64,000 nt of DNA, from assembly GCA_020744225.1 (NCBI GenBank), contig JAGMWG010000003.1, forward strand, positions 248,001 through 312,000, given 5' to 3'. Below the pieces are notes generated by a model, which saw only the letters and a list, made by a program, of their open reading frames with translations, did not search any database and was not told the DNA's origin. Position 1 is the stretch's first letter; each line of letters starts with the position of its first letter. Position numbers and translations under genes: made by a program. Shown in pieces: positions 52,101 through 61,343 of the stretch. This DNA comes from Paraphoma chrysanthemicola (lineage: Eukaryota > Ascomycota > Dothideomycetes > Pleosporales > Phaeosphaeriaceae).

Positions 52101-55100
52101 AAGGTTGTGGATCGCCATCAAGCGCTTCGAACTGTCATCGTTGACAGCGTCTGCAAGGGTGGTGTTTTTGACCAGATTGTGGTCAAGAATCCGAACACTG
52201 GTCTGGTCACCTACACGTGCGCCGAAGCTGATCTCAACGCCAAGCTGGCATCAATTCAGTATCGTGACCTCAACGGAAAGAAGAAACCGAATCTCCCGCA
52301 TCAAGCAGCTATCATCCAAACGCAATCCGGAAGAGTAGTTGTAAAGATCCTTGTCAATCATGCCGTCGTGGATGGTGGGTCTTTCGCTATCATTGGCCGT
52401 GACCTCGAAGAGGCGTACGAAGGGCGCTTATCAGACAATGAAGGCCCACTGTACAGTGAATACATCAAGCATCTTCGCAGCCTTGACGGCAAGGTCGCGA
52501 TTGATTATTGGAAGAAACAGCTTCGAGGTGTGAAGCCATGCTACTTCCCACTAATGCCTCAGCAGATCGGCAAGCAGCGTCGCCTTGGCTCACTGGACAT
52601 GAAGTTCCGCCGCTATGCTGAGCTCCATACTCTAGCTGAGAGTAGCAACGTCTCTCTTGCGAACATCTTGCTCGCTGTTTGGACACTCGTTCTTCGATCC
52701 TATACTGGCAGCTCAGATATCTGCTACGGGTACCTCACATCCGGCCGCAATGTGCCAGTCGACAACATCGAGAATGCCGTGGGCGCTTTCATCAACATGC
52801 TCGTGTCGCGCACGCAGATCTCTCCAACGGGCTCTCTCCTTGAAGTTATCCAGAAGGTTCAGAACGACTTCATCGAGTCGGTACCACACCAGCATTGCTC
52901 CTTGGCGCAGTTCCAGCATGACCTAGGACTTGGTGGCAAACCGCTGTTCAACACTGCTGTCTCGATTCAGAATAGCGGGGCTGCCCCAGCAACGGCTGAA
53001 GGCGATTCCAATATCGAGTTTGAACAGATTGACGGCCATGATGCGAGCGAGTACATCATCACATTGAATATCGATGCCACTCGAGGAGATGAGGCAGTGC
53101 GCTTCGCCTATTGGACTGATGCAGTCTCGGACGGAGAAGCCAAGAACGTCTCTTCGTTGATGGTGAAGATGCTCCATCAAATCCTTGCCGACCCCAAACA
53201 GACAGTTGCCGAGCTTGACGTCGCGGTCACCGAGCTACCAACGTTTGCAAACAGGCCTTCTTCGCCAACGCCGTCAACACTGTCGCCGACGTCTCTGTCC
53301 CCAACCTCTTTGGGACCCAGGTCACGACCGCGCCCACAGTCATCAAGATCCACATCCTCACTACCAATTCCTAGAATCAATACTCCTCGCATGGCATCGC
53401 CCACAGCCGTCGAAGCTCCTGACTGGACCCATCTCATTCGAACAATTGTGGCCGAGATGGTGCCTCAGATCGTCGAACAAATTGTCGCCAAGAATAACAC
53501 AGGCCCTGAACCTTCCACTATCAGCCAGATGACCAATCAGATGACTGGTATGATTGCACGAAGAGCATCAGCGTCGCATCGCGAACGTCCAAATCTGGAG
53601 ACTGGATCGATGTACTCACGAGGCCGTCGAGGAAGCATGACCAGTAATGCAGAGAGTCGCATCCAGACTGCCGTGGATATGGTGGCAGCTGCTGGTGTGT
53701 TGGCGTCCGAGTCAACAAAATCGCCTGAGTTTGTTGAGAAGAAATTGCTAACTCTCTGGAGCGAGTTGTTAGACATGGTGGAGGAGACCATTGAGCAAGA
53801 CGATAGCTTTTTTGTAAGTAAACTCTGCACTTGATGTTCATGATTGATGCTGACTGGATAAGAATCTTGGTGGCGATAGTATAATCGCGATGCGACTTGT
53901 AGGTGCCGCAAGGGAGGAAGGTCTTTCCATGACTGTGGCGGATGTGTTCAAGAATCCCACTTTCGCTGATATGACAAGAGTAAGAGCCTTTGGACGACCA
54001 TCATAACTCCTACTGACTCTTTCCAGGTCGTTCGTGTAGCTGGTGAGGTGATCGACGAAGTCATGTCCAGGGCTGGTGGGTCAGTGATCACCAAAGATAA
54101 AGGAGGTCCTTCCAACCCCGCCAATCGTCTGCCAGCTCGCGCCGCGACACTCTGGGACGATTTTCAATCCGTAATTTCAGAGTACAAGGGCGACGGCAAT
54201 AGCACGAGCGGCAAAACACCACCAGGAGAATCCGAACACGCACGCAAAGATGCGTTCAAGAAATGGCAAGATCGCACCACCAGTCCGGCCCCGACCAGAC
54301 CGCAAGCATATCGTAGGAACAGCTCGAGGTCCATGGTGCCACACACGATACAGGAGGGCATCGAATCGAATGCTAACAAGTCTGTCTCACTTCTTGGCGA
54401 TCCGAATGTCGACAGCGTCATCAGTAAGGTGCAGGTCTTCAAAGGTGGCATTGCGGATGTTCTCCCAGTCACAGATTTCCAAAGCCTTGCCATCACGGGT
54501 AGTCTTTTGGAGTCCAAGTGGATGCTAAACTACTTCTTCCTCGAAGGTGATGGCCCTCTTGATCTACGAAAGCTCAAACAAGCTGCCTACCGCATCACGC
54601 AAGCCTTCGATATCCTACGCACTGTCTTCGTGCCATACGGCGACCGCTTCTTGCAAGTTGTACTACGGAAGCTTCAACCAGACTTCATCTACCAGCAGAC
54701 TGGTGAAGACCTCGAGACCTTTACGGCTGATCTTCGGCAGAGAGACCGCGAGCATGGCCCTCGTCTTGGCGAAGCATTCACGCAGTTCGTCGTTGTGAAG
54801 CAGAAGCAGTCCGGTCGCTACCGAATCTTCATGAGATTATCGCATGCTCAGTATGATGGCGTCTGTATTGGTAAGATCCTCGAAGCACTCCAAGCTGGTT
54901 ACAATGGTCTGCCTGTCTCGTCAGCACCAAGCTTTGGCAATTTTGTTAGAGAGTCCGCAAAGACAGTCGCTGGTGCTCACGATCATTGGCGCGAGACTTT
55001 ACGCGGGTCGAAGATGACGGAGATTGTGAATCGATTCGGACCAAATTATCAGCGCTCCGCTGGTCGCACCATCACTCTAGAACGCAAGCTGACCACGAGC

Positions 55101-56204
55101 ACATTGTCGCGCATGAACATCACCACAGCCACAATCGTAAAAGGTGCATGGGCAGCCACACTAGCTCGCATCGCAAGCAAGTCTGACATCGTTTTCGGAC
55201 ACGTCATCTCGGGTCGCAACAGCAGCGTCGCAAATATCGAAAACATTGTTGGCCCCTGCTTGAACACAGTACCAGTACGTGTGGTATACAGGCCAGAATG
55301 GACTGTCCACGACCTTCTCAAGTACATTCAAGATCAACAAATCGCAAATATGCCTTACGAATCGCTAGGCTTCAGGGAGATTACGCGCCATTGCACCGAA
55401 TGGCCCGACTGGACCAACTTTTCGAGTGTTCTTCAACACGACCAAAACATCACATCCGAAAAGCCAACACTACAACTAGGCGGTGTTGAATTTTCGCTTG
55501 GCGCAGCTGGCACACAACAAGATTTCGCCGACTTTTCCATCAACTCCACATCACGGGGTGGCAGCCAGCTCGACATCGCGCTTACATATGCGCCGAACAG
55601 CACAATCACCGCTGACTATGCGGAACACGTCTTTGAGATGCTCTGCTCCAACATCACCACATTTGCAGCAGACCCACATGCGCTCCTACCCTCGCCATCA
55701 GAGCTCTCGTCACAAAGCTCAACGACAATCAACTCGGAGCAGGTCCGCAAGAAGTCTGATCAGAAAGCCGCCGTCGCCCTTCCTACCGACACCGGCCTAT
55801 CTAAGCACGAAGTCAACACGCTAGCCACAACACTACGCGCAGCATGGCAACAAATACTCCACGACGAGCATGGCACAGGTATGAATGTGGAGCTTGCATC
55901 TGATTTCTTCCAACTCGGTGGCGACATCATGGGCCTGGCACAAGTCGCATCCATACTCGCTGAAGAAGGCTTCAAGATTCGCGTGGAAGACCTACTTGAT
56001 CAGAGTGTCTTCATCGACCAAGTCGGTATCCTTGTTGTGGAGCGCAAGAGGCAAATCGAGAAAGAAAAGGAGAGCGAGAGGAGTCCGTGGGGTGACAAGG
56101 GCAAGCAAAAGAGAACAGAGACGATCAAGGTGGAGAAGAAGGGAGGGTTGGGCAAGTTGGCGAGGAAGATTGGGCTTGGGAAAAAGGAGGCTGTTAAAGG
56201 GTAA
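34163..56204 (+). CDS. Giant nonribosomal peptide synthetase (NPS4/AbNPS2-type), about 7,195 aa, seven exons
   Basis: Exons: 34163-34195, 34349-34823, 34927-38645, 38698-50311, 50362-53813, 53863-53979, 54027-56204. Introns 2-6 are firm because each restores a core motif (for example SQVK/LNGQRIE and WLS/LGGDS). The 33-bp first exon is tentative; starting at the ATG at 34367 gives 7,178 aa. Domain order: T-E-C-A-T-C-A-T-E-C-A-T-C-A-T-E-C-T-C-T, that is four A, six C, three E and seven T domains. There is no thioesterase; release is presumably by the terminal C domain, often a cyclising domain in fungi. The product should be a peptide with alternating D residues. From memory the order is that of Cochliobolus NPS4 and Alternaria AbNPS2. 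The C-terminal tail is Lys-rich. Odd points: no starter A domain, an A-less C-T unit and a last carrier without its serine. Confidence 0.93.
34376..35990 (+). other. NRPS N-terminal T1-E1 pair without an A domain
   Basis: The protein opens directly on a carrier domain: SIWAHVLNLPHVALDQSFLAVGGDSISAMQ, split by position, with phosphopantetheine Ser48 in GGDS. The epimerisation domain follows, with HHIVIDLVSW (about residue 225), NEGHGREP and RTIGWFTALSP, all intact. An intron of 103 bp lies at 34824-34926. In-frame sequence upstream is closed by a stop at 34325-34327. A carrier normally needs an A domain to load it; here none precedes it. Confidence 0.85.
36060..39310 (+). other. NRPS module C1-A1-T2
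   Basis: C1 (from about residue 550) has SHAIMDG in place of HHxxxDG; it follows an E domain and is expected to accept a D-donor. A1 (about 1000-1505) has FTSGSTGRPKG, FDNSLEE, YGPSE, the GRKDSQVK/LNGQRIE core split by a 52-bp intron, and GKLDRK. My manual ten-residue pocket reading is D-N-E-D-G-G-Q-I-N-K; the substrate is not recognised. T2 has LGGDSISAMR with Ser1574. No E domain follows, so an L residue is expected. Confidence 0.8.
39340..43900 (+). other. NRPS module C2-A2-T3-E2
   Basis: C2 has the full HHAVYDGWS motif (about residue 1776), as expected after an unepimerised L residue. A2 has YTSGSTGKPKG (about 2236), FDACLIE, GYGPSE and GKMDRR; manual pocket reading D-A-I-A-V-V-G-A-V-K, hydrophobic in character. 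T3 has HLGGDSIAAMQ with Ser2654. E2 has HHLVVDVVSW (about 2838), NEGHGREP and RTVGWFS, so a D residue is expected. Confidence 0.8.
43930..47215 (+). other. NRPS module C3-A3-T4
   Basis: C3 follows an epimerase and has SHAINDGTS in place of HHxxxDG (about residue 3306), as in C1. A3 has FTSGTTGKPKG (about 3767), FDASCIE, AYGPTE and GKLDRN; manual pocket reading D-A-I-L-V-G-A-V-V-K. T4 reads LGGNS, with Asn in place of the usual Asp but the attachment Ser4209 present. An acidic insertion (about residues 4085-4105, ESDQEIHADSSTEEE) lies in the A3 C-terminal subdomain and is absent from A1. Confidence 0.8.
47230..51860 (+). other. NRPS module C4-A4-T5-E3
   Basis: C4 has HHALYDGWS (about residue 4409), paralleling C2. 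A4 has YTSGSTGVPKG (about 4862), FDVSIGE, GYGPTE and AKVDRK; manual pocket reading D-V-G-F-V-G-G-V-F-K. T5 is split by a 50-bp intron just before LGGDSIMAMQ (Ser5286). E3 has HHLVIDVVSW (about 5465), NESHGREP (Ser for Gly compared with E1 and E2) and RTVGWFTTM. Confidence 0.8.
51890..54030 (+). other. NRPS C5 and T6 with a disordered linker in place of an A domain
   Basis: C5 (from about residue 5795) has DIYPCSAIQEG and NHAVVDGGS, the post-epimerase form. About 190 residues follow with no A-domain motif: a Ser/Pro/Thr-rich stretch with a TSLSPTSL repeat near 6245-6275, then a helical segment (IVAEMVPQIVEQIVAKN) and another low-complexity part. T6 then begins, with a 49-bp intron immediately before NLGGDSIIAMR (Ser6437). 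Confidence 0.8.
54400..56030 (+). other. NRPS terminal C6 and degenerate T7
   Basis: C6 (about residues 6600-7030) has SHAQYDGVC, a form often seen in fungal terminal condensation domains. T7 follows near residues 7070-7135 and reads FFQLGGDIMGLAQ: Ile7104 occupies the place of the phosphopantetheine serine, so this carrier should not be chargeable. A Lys-rich tail completes the protein. Confidence 0.8.
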
Positions 56205-56424
56205 TGAAGCTTTCGTTTGTGTTAGGTCTCATTGAGTATATAGCTTCTCGTAGTTCGGCGTTAGAATTGATGGTGGAAGCTTTTTGTTTGGCGGGCGTTG
56301 CTGGTAGGCGCCGCCGGTATACATGTTGCTTTTAGGGTTGGAGGGGTGGACTGGCGTTAGTCGACTTCATATTCCCACGCAAGCTCGTCATATTTCGTAT
56401 TTAATTCAAAAGCGTTCGTTATAT

Positions 56425-56703
56425 TCAATGCTCACTCCCGTCACCGCTTCCAATTCTCTTCCTCTTTCTTCCCGCCACTGGTGTCCCTATGATATGGTCC
56501 TCTTCCTGTTTGGCTCGGGTAATCTTCCACCCATCTTCACTGTCAGTTGGTTCCTCGACCATCTCATCTGGAAAGACGTACTCGCTCTCGCCGCAGTATG
56601 GACATGGAAACGCCTCGGCCATCCAAGTAGACGCTTCGGAGCTGCATGTACTGCATATCAAATAGTCGATGGTTACGTCAGTGTAGTATCCGTAGGCGGA
56701 CAT
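56425..56703 (-). CDS. Small zinc-ribbon-like protein, 92 aa
   Basis: The start was placed at the ATG at 56703, just ahead of SAYGYYTDVTIDYLICSTC; an upstream in-frame ATG at 56868 would add 55 residues that look non-coding. Two Cys pairs (ICSTC at about 16-20 and CPYC at about 34-37) could bind one zinc ion. An acidic segment (DEMVEEPTDSEDGW) follows, then a basic tail GRKRKR that could be a nuclear signal. The function is unknown. The stop lies 220 bp from the NRPS stop, in convergent orientation. Confidence 0.5.
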   Translation of the reverse strand: MSAYGYYTDVTIDYLICSTCSSEASTWMAEAFPCPYCGESEYVFPDEMVEEPTDSEDGWKITRAKQEEDHIIGTPVAGRKRKRIGSGDGSEH

Positions 56704-57000
56704 TTTCAAAGTTGGATGAAGGAGTATTGGCAGCAGGTGAGATTTGCGGTGGACAAGAGATTTCTTAGCCATTACTCTGAACACTACGATATTGAACATA
56801 GTGATGAAGGGCGCGGCGAGCGTATGGTCACGCATTACGTGTTCGTGAGTTGACAGCACAACGTCCATCTCAGTTCTGACAGTGTAGAGCTGTCAACTTG
56901 AATTACTGCTGTAGAAGTGTTCAGCACGTTGGGAAGACTAGGAATGTAGAACAGAAGAAAATGCATCAATTACCACATGAGAGGTGCATGTGTTCAGAGA

Positions 57001-57408
57001 CTAGTCAAATCCTCCTTCATTCCTCTCATTATAATCCCTCCACACTTGACTATGCTTCGAAATTATACCAACCACCCACGGCGTCATCTCCCTTTGGTCG
57101 CGCTCCCTCACGCTGTCATCCCTATACTTCTGCCTGAACTTTTCGGCAGCTCGTATGTTCTCGTCAGATGAGGCCCAGCGGTCTTTACAACCCGAGCAAG
57201 CCGTGTGCTCACATACATAGCATAGCTCATCAGTTTCTGGTGGAACTGAGTTCCAGTCTCCGAGACGAGCCCAGGTGCGGCATGCACAGCACCCGCGTAC
57301 AGGGAAGCGGTACATGGAGCTATGTTGCGGGCGATGGGGAGATGTGGGCTTGCGCAAGGTTCGTTGAGTCCGATGACTACATGCGTCGGATTTTGCTGAC
57401 ATTCGCAC
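57001..57408 (-). CDS. Cys-rich small protein, up to 135 aa
   Basis: The confident part starts at an internal Met (MYRFPVRGCCACRTW, about residue 32). A Cys cluster of the form CC-x-C ... CYVC-x3-TACSGC suggests one or two zinc-binding knuckles. A charged helical tail rich in Arg, Glu and Asp follows (AEKFRQKYRDDSVRERDQ), ending in WRDYNERNEGGFD. The first 31 residues are low-complexity, and another frame also opens just upstream (ATG at 57416), so the true 5' end, possibly with an intron, is not settled. It is adjacent to another small zinc-ribbon-like gene on the same strand. Confidence 0.5.
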   Translation of the reverse strand: MRMSAKSDACSHRTQRTLRKPTSPHRPQHSSMYRFPVRGCCACRTWARLGDWNSVPPETDELCYVCEHTACSGCKDRWASSDENIRAAEKFRQKYRDDSVRERDQREMTPWVVGIISKHSQVWRDYNERNEGGFD

Positions 57409-57592
57409 TGACTCATCTTGGGAATTGTTGGTGGATACTTTCTACGATTTCAGCGGTCTGGGAATGGTTAGTAATTTGATAATTTGGATGGTCCATACTT
57501 CTATTTCCAGAAAGTAACTACCCGGTATGAACAGTATCTTATTCACAATGCAGCCCCAATCGAAAAGCCTTCACGTGCCTGAACGATGTAAA

Positions 57593-58828
57593 TCACGTGT
57601 CCAGACCATTCGCCTCGATGGCTAGCTCATTCTGCTCGTCATCCGACTCGTGCTGGTTCCCCTCGATGTCTTCTTTGTCTTCATCCATGCCCGGCCACAA
57701 GATCTGTCTCTTCAACACTGCGCGAACGTTCATGATCGCTACAAATAACCACAAGCCCACCAGTATGATCGTAGCGCCACTGCAGACTCCCTTCATGCCA
57801 GTACTTTGAAGCGCATTTGCGATTTGAATGAGGGCGATGACTAGACCAGCATTTGGGAAAATGTAAGCCCAATAGTTGAGCGTGAAGTGTGATTCTTTGG
57901 CGGATACAAGCACGCTGACGGTCGTCAGGGCGCTGAACCAGAAGGCGACGAGCCACATAAAAACGCCAGCGACAACGCCAAATGCCTTGAATATGTCACC
58001 AACAGGTATCGATGTGATGCCAAGGAAGTCGATGGGAATGTGCTTCGGTGCTTGCATGCCCAGTGCGACAAATGTGTTGGAAGTGTACGCTGCAGGACCA
58101 ACAGCCACGTACATACCAGGCCGTTTAGAAGCTTCCGGGAGGTCACTATTGACCAGGCGCGTAACATAAATGCTTAGCATGAAGAATGCTACAGTCCATC
58201 CGAGCCCAGAGAATGCGATGCTGCCTATGAAGATTGGTAGTCCGGCATCCGTGGGCTGACTCTTCAAGAGTGTGCTTCCGAGGACTCCCAAAATCAGGAA
58301 TGGATAAACTGGTAGGATCCAGGCTGGCATTGCTTCCGTGACTGGTAGCTGTTCACGGTCGAAGATGACATGGTACTGAAACACGGCGACAAACATGACC
58401 GTGCCCGCAAACGTCCAGAAGAGAATCTCGAGAGCTTTGGTTAGCCATGGTCCTGAAGCAGGAGAGCCATATTGCTCGATACAATAGATGATAAGCCCGA
58501 TGCTGACGAAGAACGAGCCGAAGAAGAAACTTTCATGCGGATGGTGAAGGCTGCGCTTCAAAGAACCAGGATTTGTCGCGAAGCGATATGTGATGCATGC
58601 ACTGAACTCCAAAAAGAGACACAGGTCTAGAATGAAGAACGCTTTTCCAATAGCTTTGAGGCCCGTGAAGCTGAAGGGCTGCTGGCCAAGTAGGGAAGCG
58701 AGTGCGCCCGTTGACATGGTGCATTCGAACCACGACCACGTGAAATGGTTCAGGCGCTTCTTCCATGGTATTGATTTTGAATTATGGTCCTCCTGCAGTC
58801 GCCAAAGGGATGAGAAATTCTCAGGCAT
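57593..58828 (-). CDS. TDT-family transporter, C4-dicarboxylate/malic acid (Mae1-like), 411 aa
   Basis: Single-exon gene starting at the ATG at 58828. The family signature is clear: HFTWSWFECTMSTGALASLL for the first membrane segment (about residues 28-47), QQPFSFTGLKAIGKAFFILDL, then HPHESFFFGSFFVSIG, GPWLTKALEILFWTFAG, an AMPAWILPVYPFLILG segment and GPAAYTSNTFVALG. About ten membrane segments are expected. Members of the tellurite-resistance/dicarboxylate transporter family (Schizosaccharomyces Mae1 type, related to the SLAC1 and Ssu1 pumps) move malate or other small anions across the plasma membrane. The C-terminus is acidic (DEDKEDIEGNQHESDDEQNE). A sulfite-pump role cannot be excluded, but the motifs fit the malic-acid group better. 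Confidence 0.85.
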   Translation of the reverse strand: MPENFSSLWRLQEDHNSKSIPWKKRLNHFTWSWFECTMSTGALASLLGQQPFSFTGLKAIGKAFFILDLCLFLEFSACITYRFATNPGSLKRSLHHPHESFFFGSFFVSIGLIIYCIEQYGSPASGPWLTKALEILFWTFAGTVMFVAVFQYHVIFDREQLPVTEAMPAWILPVYPFLILGVLGSTLLKSQPTDAGLPIFIGSIAFSGLGWTVAFFMLSIYVTRLVNSDLPEASKRPGMYVAVGPAAYTSNTFVALGMQAPKHIPIDFLGITSIPVGDIFKAFGVVAGVFMWLVAFWFSALTTVSVLVSAKESHFTLNYWAYIFPNAGLVIALIQIANALQSTGMKGVCSGATIILVGLWLFVAIMNVRAVLKRQILWPGMDEDKEDIEGNQHESDDEQNELAIEANGLDT

Positions 58829-59354
58829 GGTTTTGGAGGGTGTGCAGTTGGTGGCTTCGCTGGCGAGTCGCTCGTCGTGCGAAGTTGATGATTATGGTGA
58901 TCATCGCGACAAAATTCACTGCGGTGCTACTATGCTTAGCAGGATCAAGGCGAGCACTTGAAACTTGACGTCAGGAAGCTTTACGATGCGTGCGCGAACA
59001 TCGAGGTGTCATGTTGTCATTGAAGTAGCCACTTGTCTCATCTGGGCCTAGCGTGCAAAAACGCAAGAACATTGCATGGTTGTGGGTGAGGATGTCAGTC
59101 TCGCAAGATTAACCATCTTTCATCAACCAAATGTGTTGAAGGTTTTTCCTTTTAGATGTGCAGCTTCGGACCCAACTCTGTGTGCATCACGCGCCAACGT
59201 GACACAGAGCAGCGATCACTTTGTGTCGTGATGCTGTGATGACGTCTCGCACAACTTAGCACTTCATGTCGATGTCGACTCACCAGCCTCATTCACCCGC
59301 AGGGTATTTTACTCCGTCCCTGTCATCACTTTGTCAACAGAAACGACGAAAACA
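58829..59354. other. Divergent promoter region between transporter and catalase-like gene
   Basis: This 526-bp gene-free stretch should hold the promoters of both flanking genes. Pyrimidine-rich tracts precede the catalase-like ATG. No clear TATA box or repeat was seen. Confidence 0.45.
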
Positions 59355-60518
59355 ATGTCCCTCACAGGAGCATACAATTCCGGAAAACGCGGCCTATCAA
59401 CTGCGCCACCTAACGATGCATACCTTCACTGGGATGCCCCGAACGTCGAATCGCCGAAGTCTGATGAGGAAGAGAAGGCGCGTAAGATTGGCCAAACGAT
59501 GAATGAGATGCAACAACATAATTTTGACCAGCATCGACATGCATTCCGAGCGACCCATGTCAAGACTCAGGGGATTGTGAAGGGTACCATGAAGGTGCTG
59601 CCAGGCTTACCCAACCATCTGCAACAAGGTCTCTTCAAAACTGCAGGAAAGATTTATGATGTCGCAGCAAGATACGCCAACGAGCCCGTGTTTCTACAAG
59701 CCGATCAGGAGCCTGGTCCTCGAGGTCTCGGCTTGCGTGTCTTCGGAGTCCATGGTACAAGGCTTGAAGGGGCTGATCAGGATGCGGAAACGCAAGATTT
59801 CTTCTTCAACAATGCTCCGATGATCGAATTGACGGACCTTGATACATGTCTAGAGATCATGGAGTTGAGGGAAAAGTACTTCGACAGTCCTGTGAAATTA
59901 GCTGCTGCTACGAAATTGAGGACCGATGCTATAAAGCAAAGTGCTCCAGGTATAATTGCCGTGACAGGAACCCAATCCAAGAAGTTAACTACGTCAGGCA
60001 TGTTACCAAACACCAATATGATCAGCCATTCTTTCTTCACTCAAAGTGCGTTCCGTTTCGGAGACTATTATGGTCACATGGCGCTCTTTCCAGTGCTCGA
60101 TGCGATGACTAAACACGCCGAGAAAGTCAAGAGCAACGATTCACAAGAAGCTCTACGCGATTGGCTTACTGAGTACTTTAGGAGCAATGGAGCGAAATAC
60201 GAATTCATGATCCAGCTTGGCACATCACCCGAGCACCACCCTACCGAAGATGGATCAGTGGTGTGGGATGAAGCCACCGCGCCATATCAAACTATTGCGA
60301 CCCTCGAATTCCCACCACAAGACGCACTTGGCGCAGAGCGCAGAACCTTCTGGGAAGACCGCATGAAGCTAAGCCCGTGGGACGCACTAGAGGAACATAA
60401 GCCACTAGGCAGCATCAACAGATTGAGGAAGATCGTTTACAATATGAGTAGGAAGAAAAGGGAAGCGGTGAACGCAACTGCCACGCATAGAGTCAACAAC
60501 GTGAATGAAATACCTTAA
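59355..60518 (+). CDS. Catalase-like haem protein family member, 387 aa
   Basis: The ATG at 59355 (aacaATGtcc) begins the protein; the frame is open further upstream but lacks an ATG. The sequence resembles the compact catalase-related fungal proteins: HRHAFRATHVKTQGIVKGTM (about 61-80, with the candidate distal His), LPNHLQQGLFKTAGKIYDVAARYANEP, a GLGLRVFGVHGTRL strand region, DFFFNNAPMIEL, then SAFRFGDYYGHMALFPV and YEFMIQLGTSPE. It is shorter than true monofunctional catalases (about 500-750 aa), and I cannot confirm the proximal haem-ligand Tyr, so peroxidase or lipid-hydroperoxide chemistry is possible. There is no signal peptide. It is transcribed divergently from the TDT transporter. 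Confidence 0.75.
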   Translation: MSLTGAYNSGKRGLSTAPPNDAYLHWDAPNVESPKSDEEEKARKIGQTMNEMQQHNFDQHRHAFRATHVKTQGIVKGTMKVLPGLPNHLQQGLFKTAGKIYDVAARYANEPVFLQADQEPGPRGLGLRVFGVHGTRLEGADQDAETQDFFFNNAPMIELTDLDTCLEIMELREKYFDSPVKLAAATKLRTDAIKQSAPGIIAVTGTQSKKLTTSGMLPNTNMISHSFFTQSAFRFGDYYGHMALFPVLDAMTKHAEKVKSNDSQEALRDWLTEYFRSNGAKYEFMIQLGTSPEHHPTEDGSVVWDEATAPYQTIATLEFPPQDALGAERRTFWEDRMKLSPWDALEEHKPLGSINRLRKIVYNMSRKKREAVNATATHRVNNVNEIP

Positions 60519-61343
60519 TGGTGCATTTGCCCTCTTCAAATGAGAACGCATGGGATATCACGAGGACCAGTACTCGGCGCTATGGAATTTTGGCTTTCCC
60601 CACTACAGCGACTACTGGGCATGGGTACTAGTCAACGTACCACGTCAATTATTGCCCAGTCACACCGAAAATCTCGTCGTATTTCGCATCACAATCTCGC
60701 TTTCTAGATTTGCTTTATGGTGTTTGGCATCGATTATGTGCAACTTTGGTGCAACTCTGAACGCAGGCTTTGTCAAGCACCAGAGACCTGCGTAGTGTCT
60801 CCCTCTTTCTCATGGTCCTATACGGTATAGCGTGCTGTGATTTGCATCTACCGAGAACATACTTACGCTACTGCCAGACCGGCCTGCAGCCGCACATGAT
60901 CTGTTCAGTCGCACGGGAGTGCCGAGACCAATATCCTATTGCACTGGCAGGCTGCGAGTCACCAGCTGACCGGTACGGCACCTATCGGTCGTTCCCGTGG
61001 CGTAATCATCAACGGTTGGTCCTCGTATCCCCGCGCTGATCGCGGGGCTCAAAATAGCTACCCAATGACCACGACCGCCACCCGCAATTCAATACAAAAT
61101 CTCGTTAACGCCCACCACACGGTCGCACAATGGATGGCGCATTTCCCAGAATGCGATCCATATCCTGTTATCGTGAGATTGTTACCTCGGGAACTAACCC
61201 CAAACGATGGCCTGAGGTGGACGCCCAATTGAGCGGTCAGTAGTATAAAGGCGAAGCCTTAGGGACAGACAATGAACCTGAACAACCTACATATTCAATT
61301 CTCGGGTTGCAAAGAAACTAACTAATTACTGTCGTTTCTGACA
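60519..61343. other. Intergenic region, nothing firm
   Basis: Frames of 81-97 codons on plus have no motifs. The right part forms the promoter of the secreted-protein gene and contains a TATA-like element. Confidence 0.4.
61244..61249 (+). promoter_or_regulatory. TATA-box-like element of the BYS1-family gene
   Basis: TATAAA lies 95-100 bp upstream of the ATG at 61344, a sensible distance for a strongly expressed fungal gene. Confidence 0.45.

Noticed and set aside
51000..53800. Frameshift suspected because the NRPS frame changes near 50.3 and 53.8 kb
   Set aside because: Short GT-AG introns at 50312-50361 and 53814-53862 explain both and restore LGGDS motifs exactly.
59331..59354. Upstream extension of the catalase-like frame
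   Set aside because: It begins with TTG; the first ATG is at 59355 in a good context.
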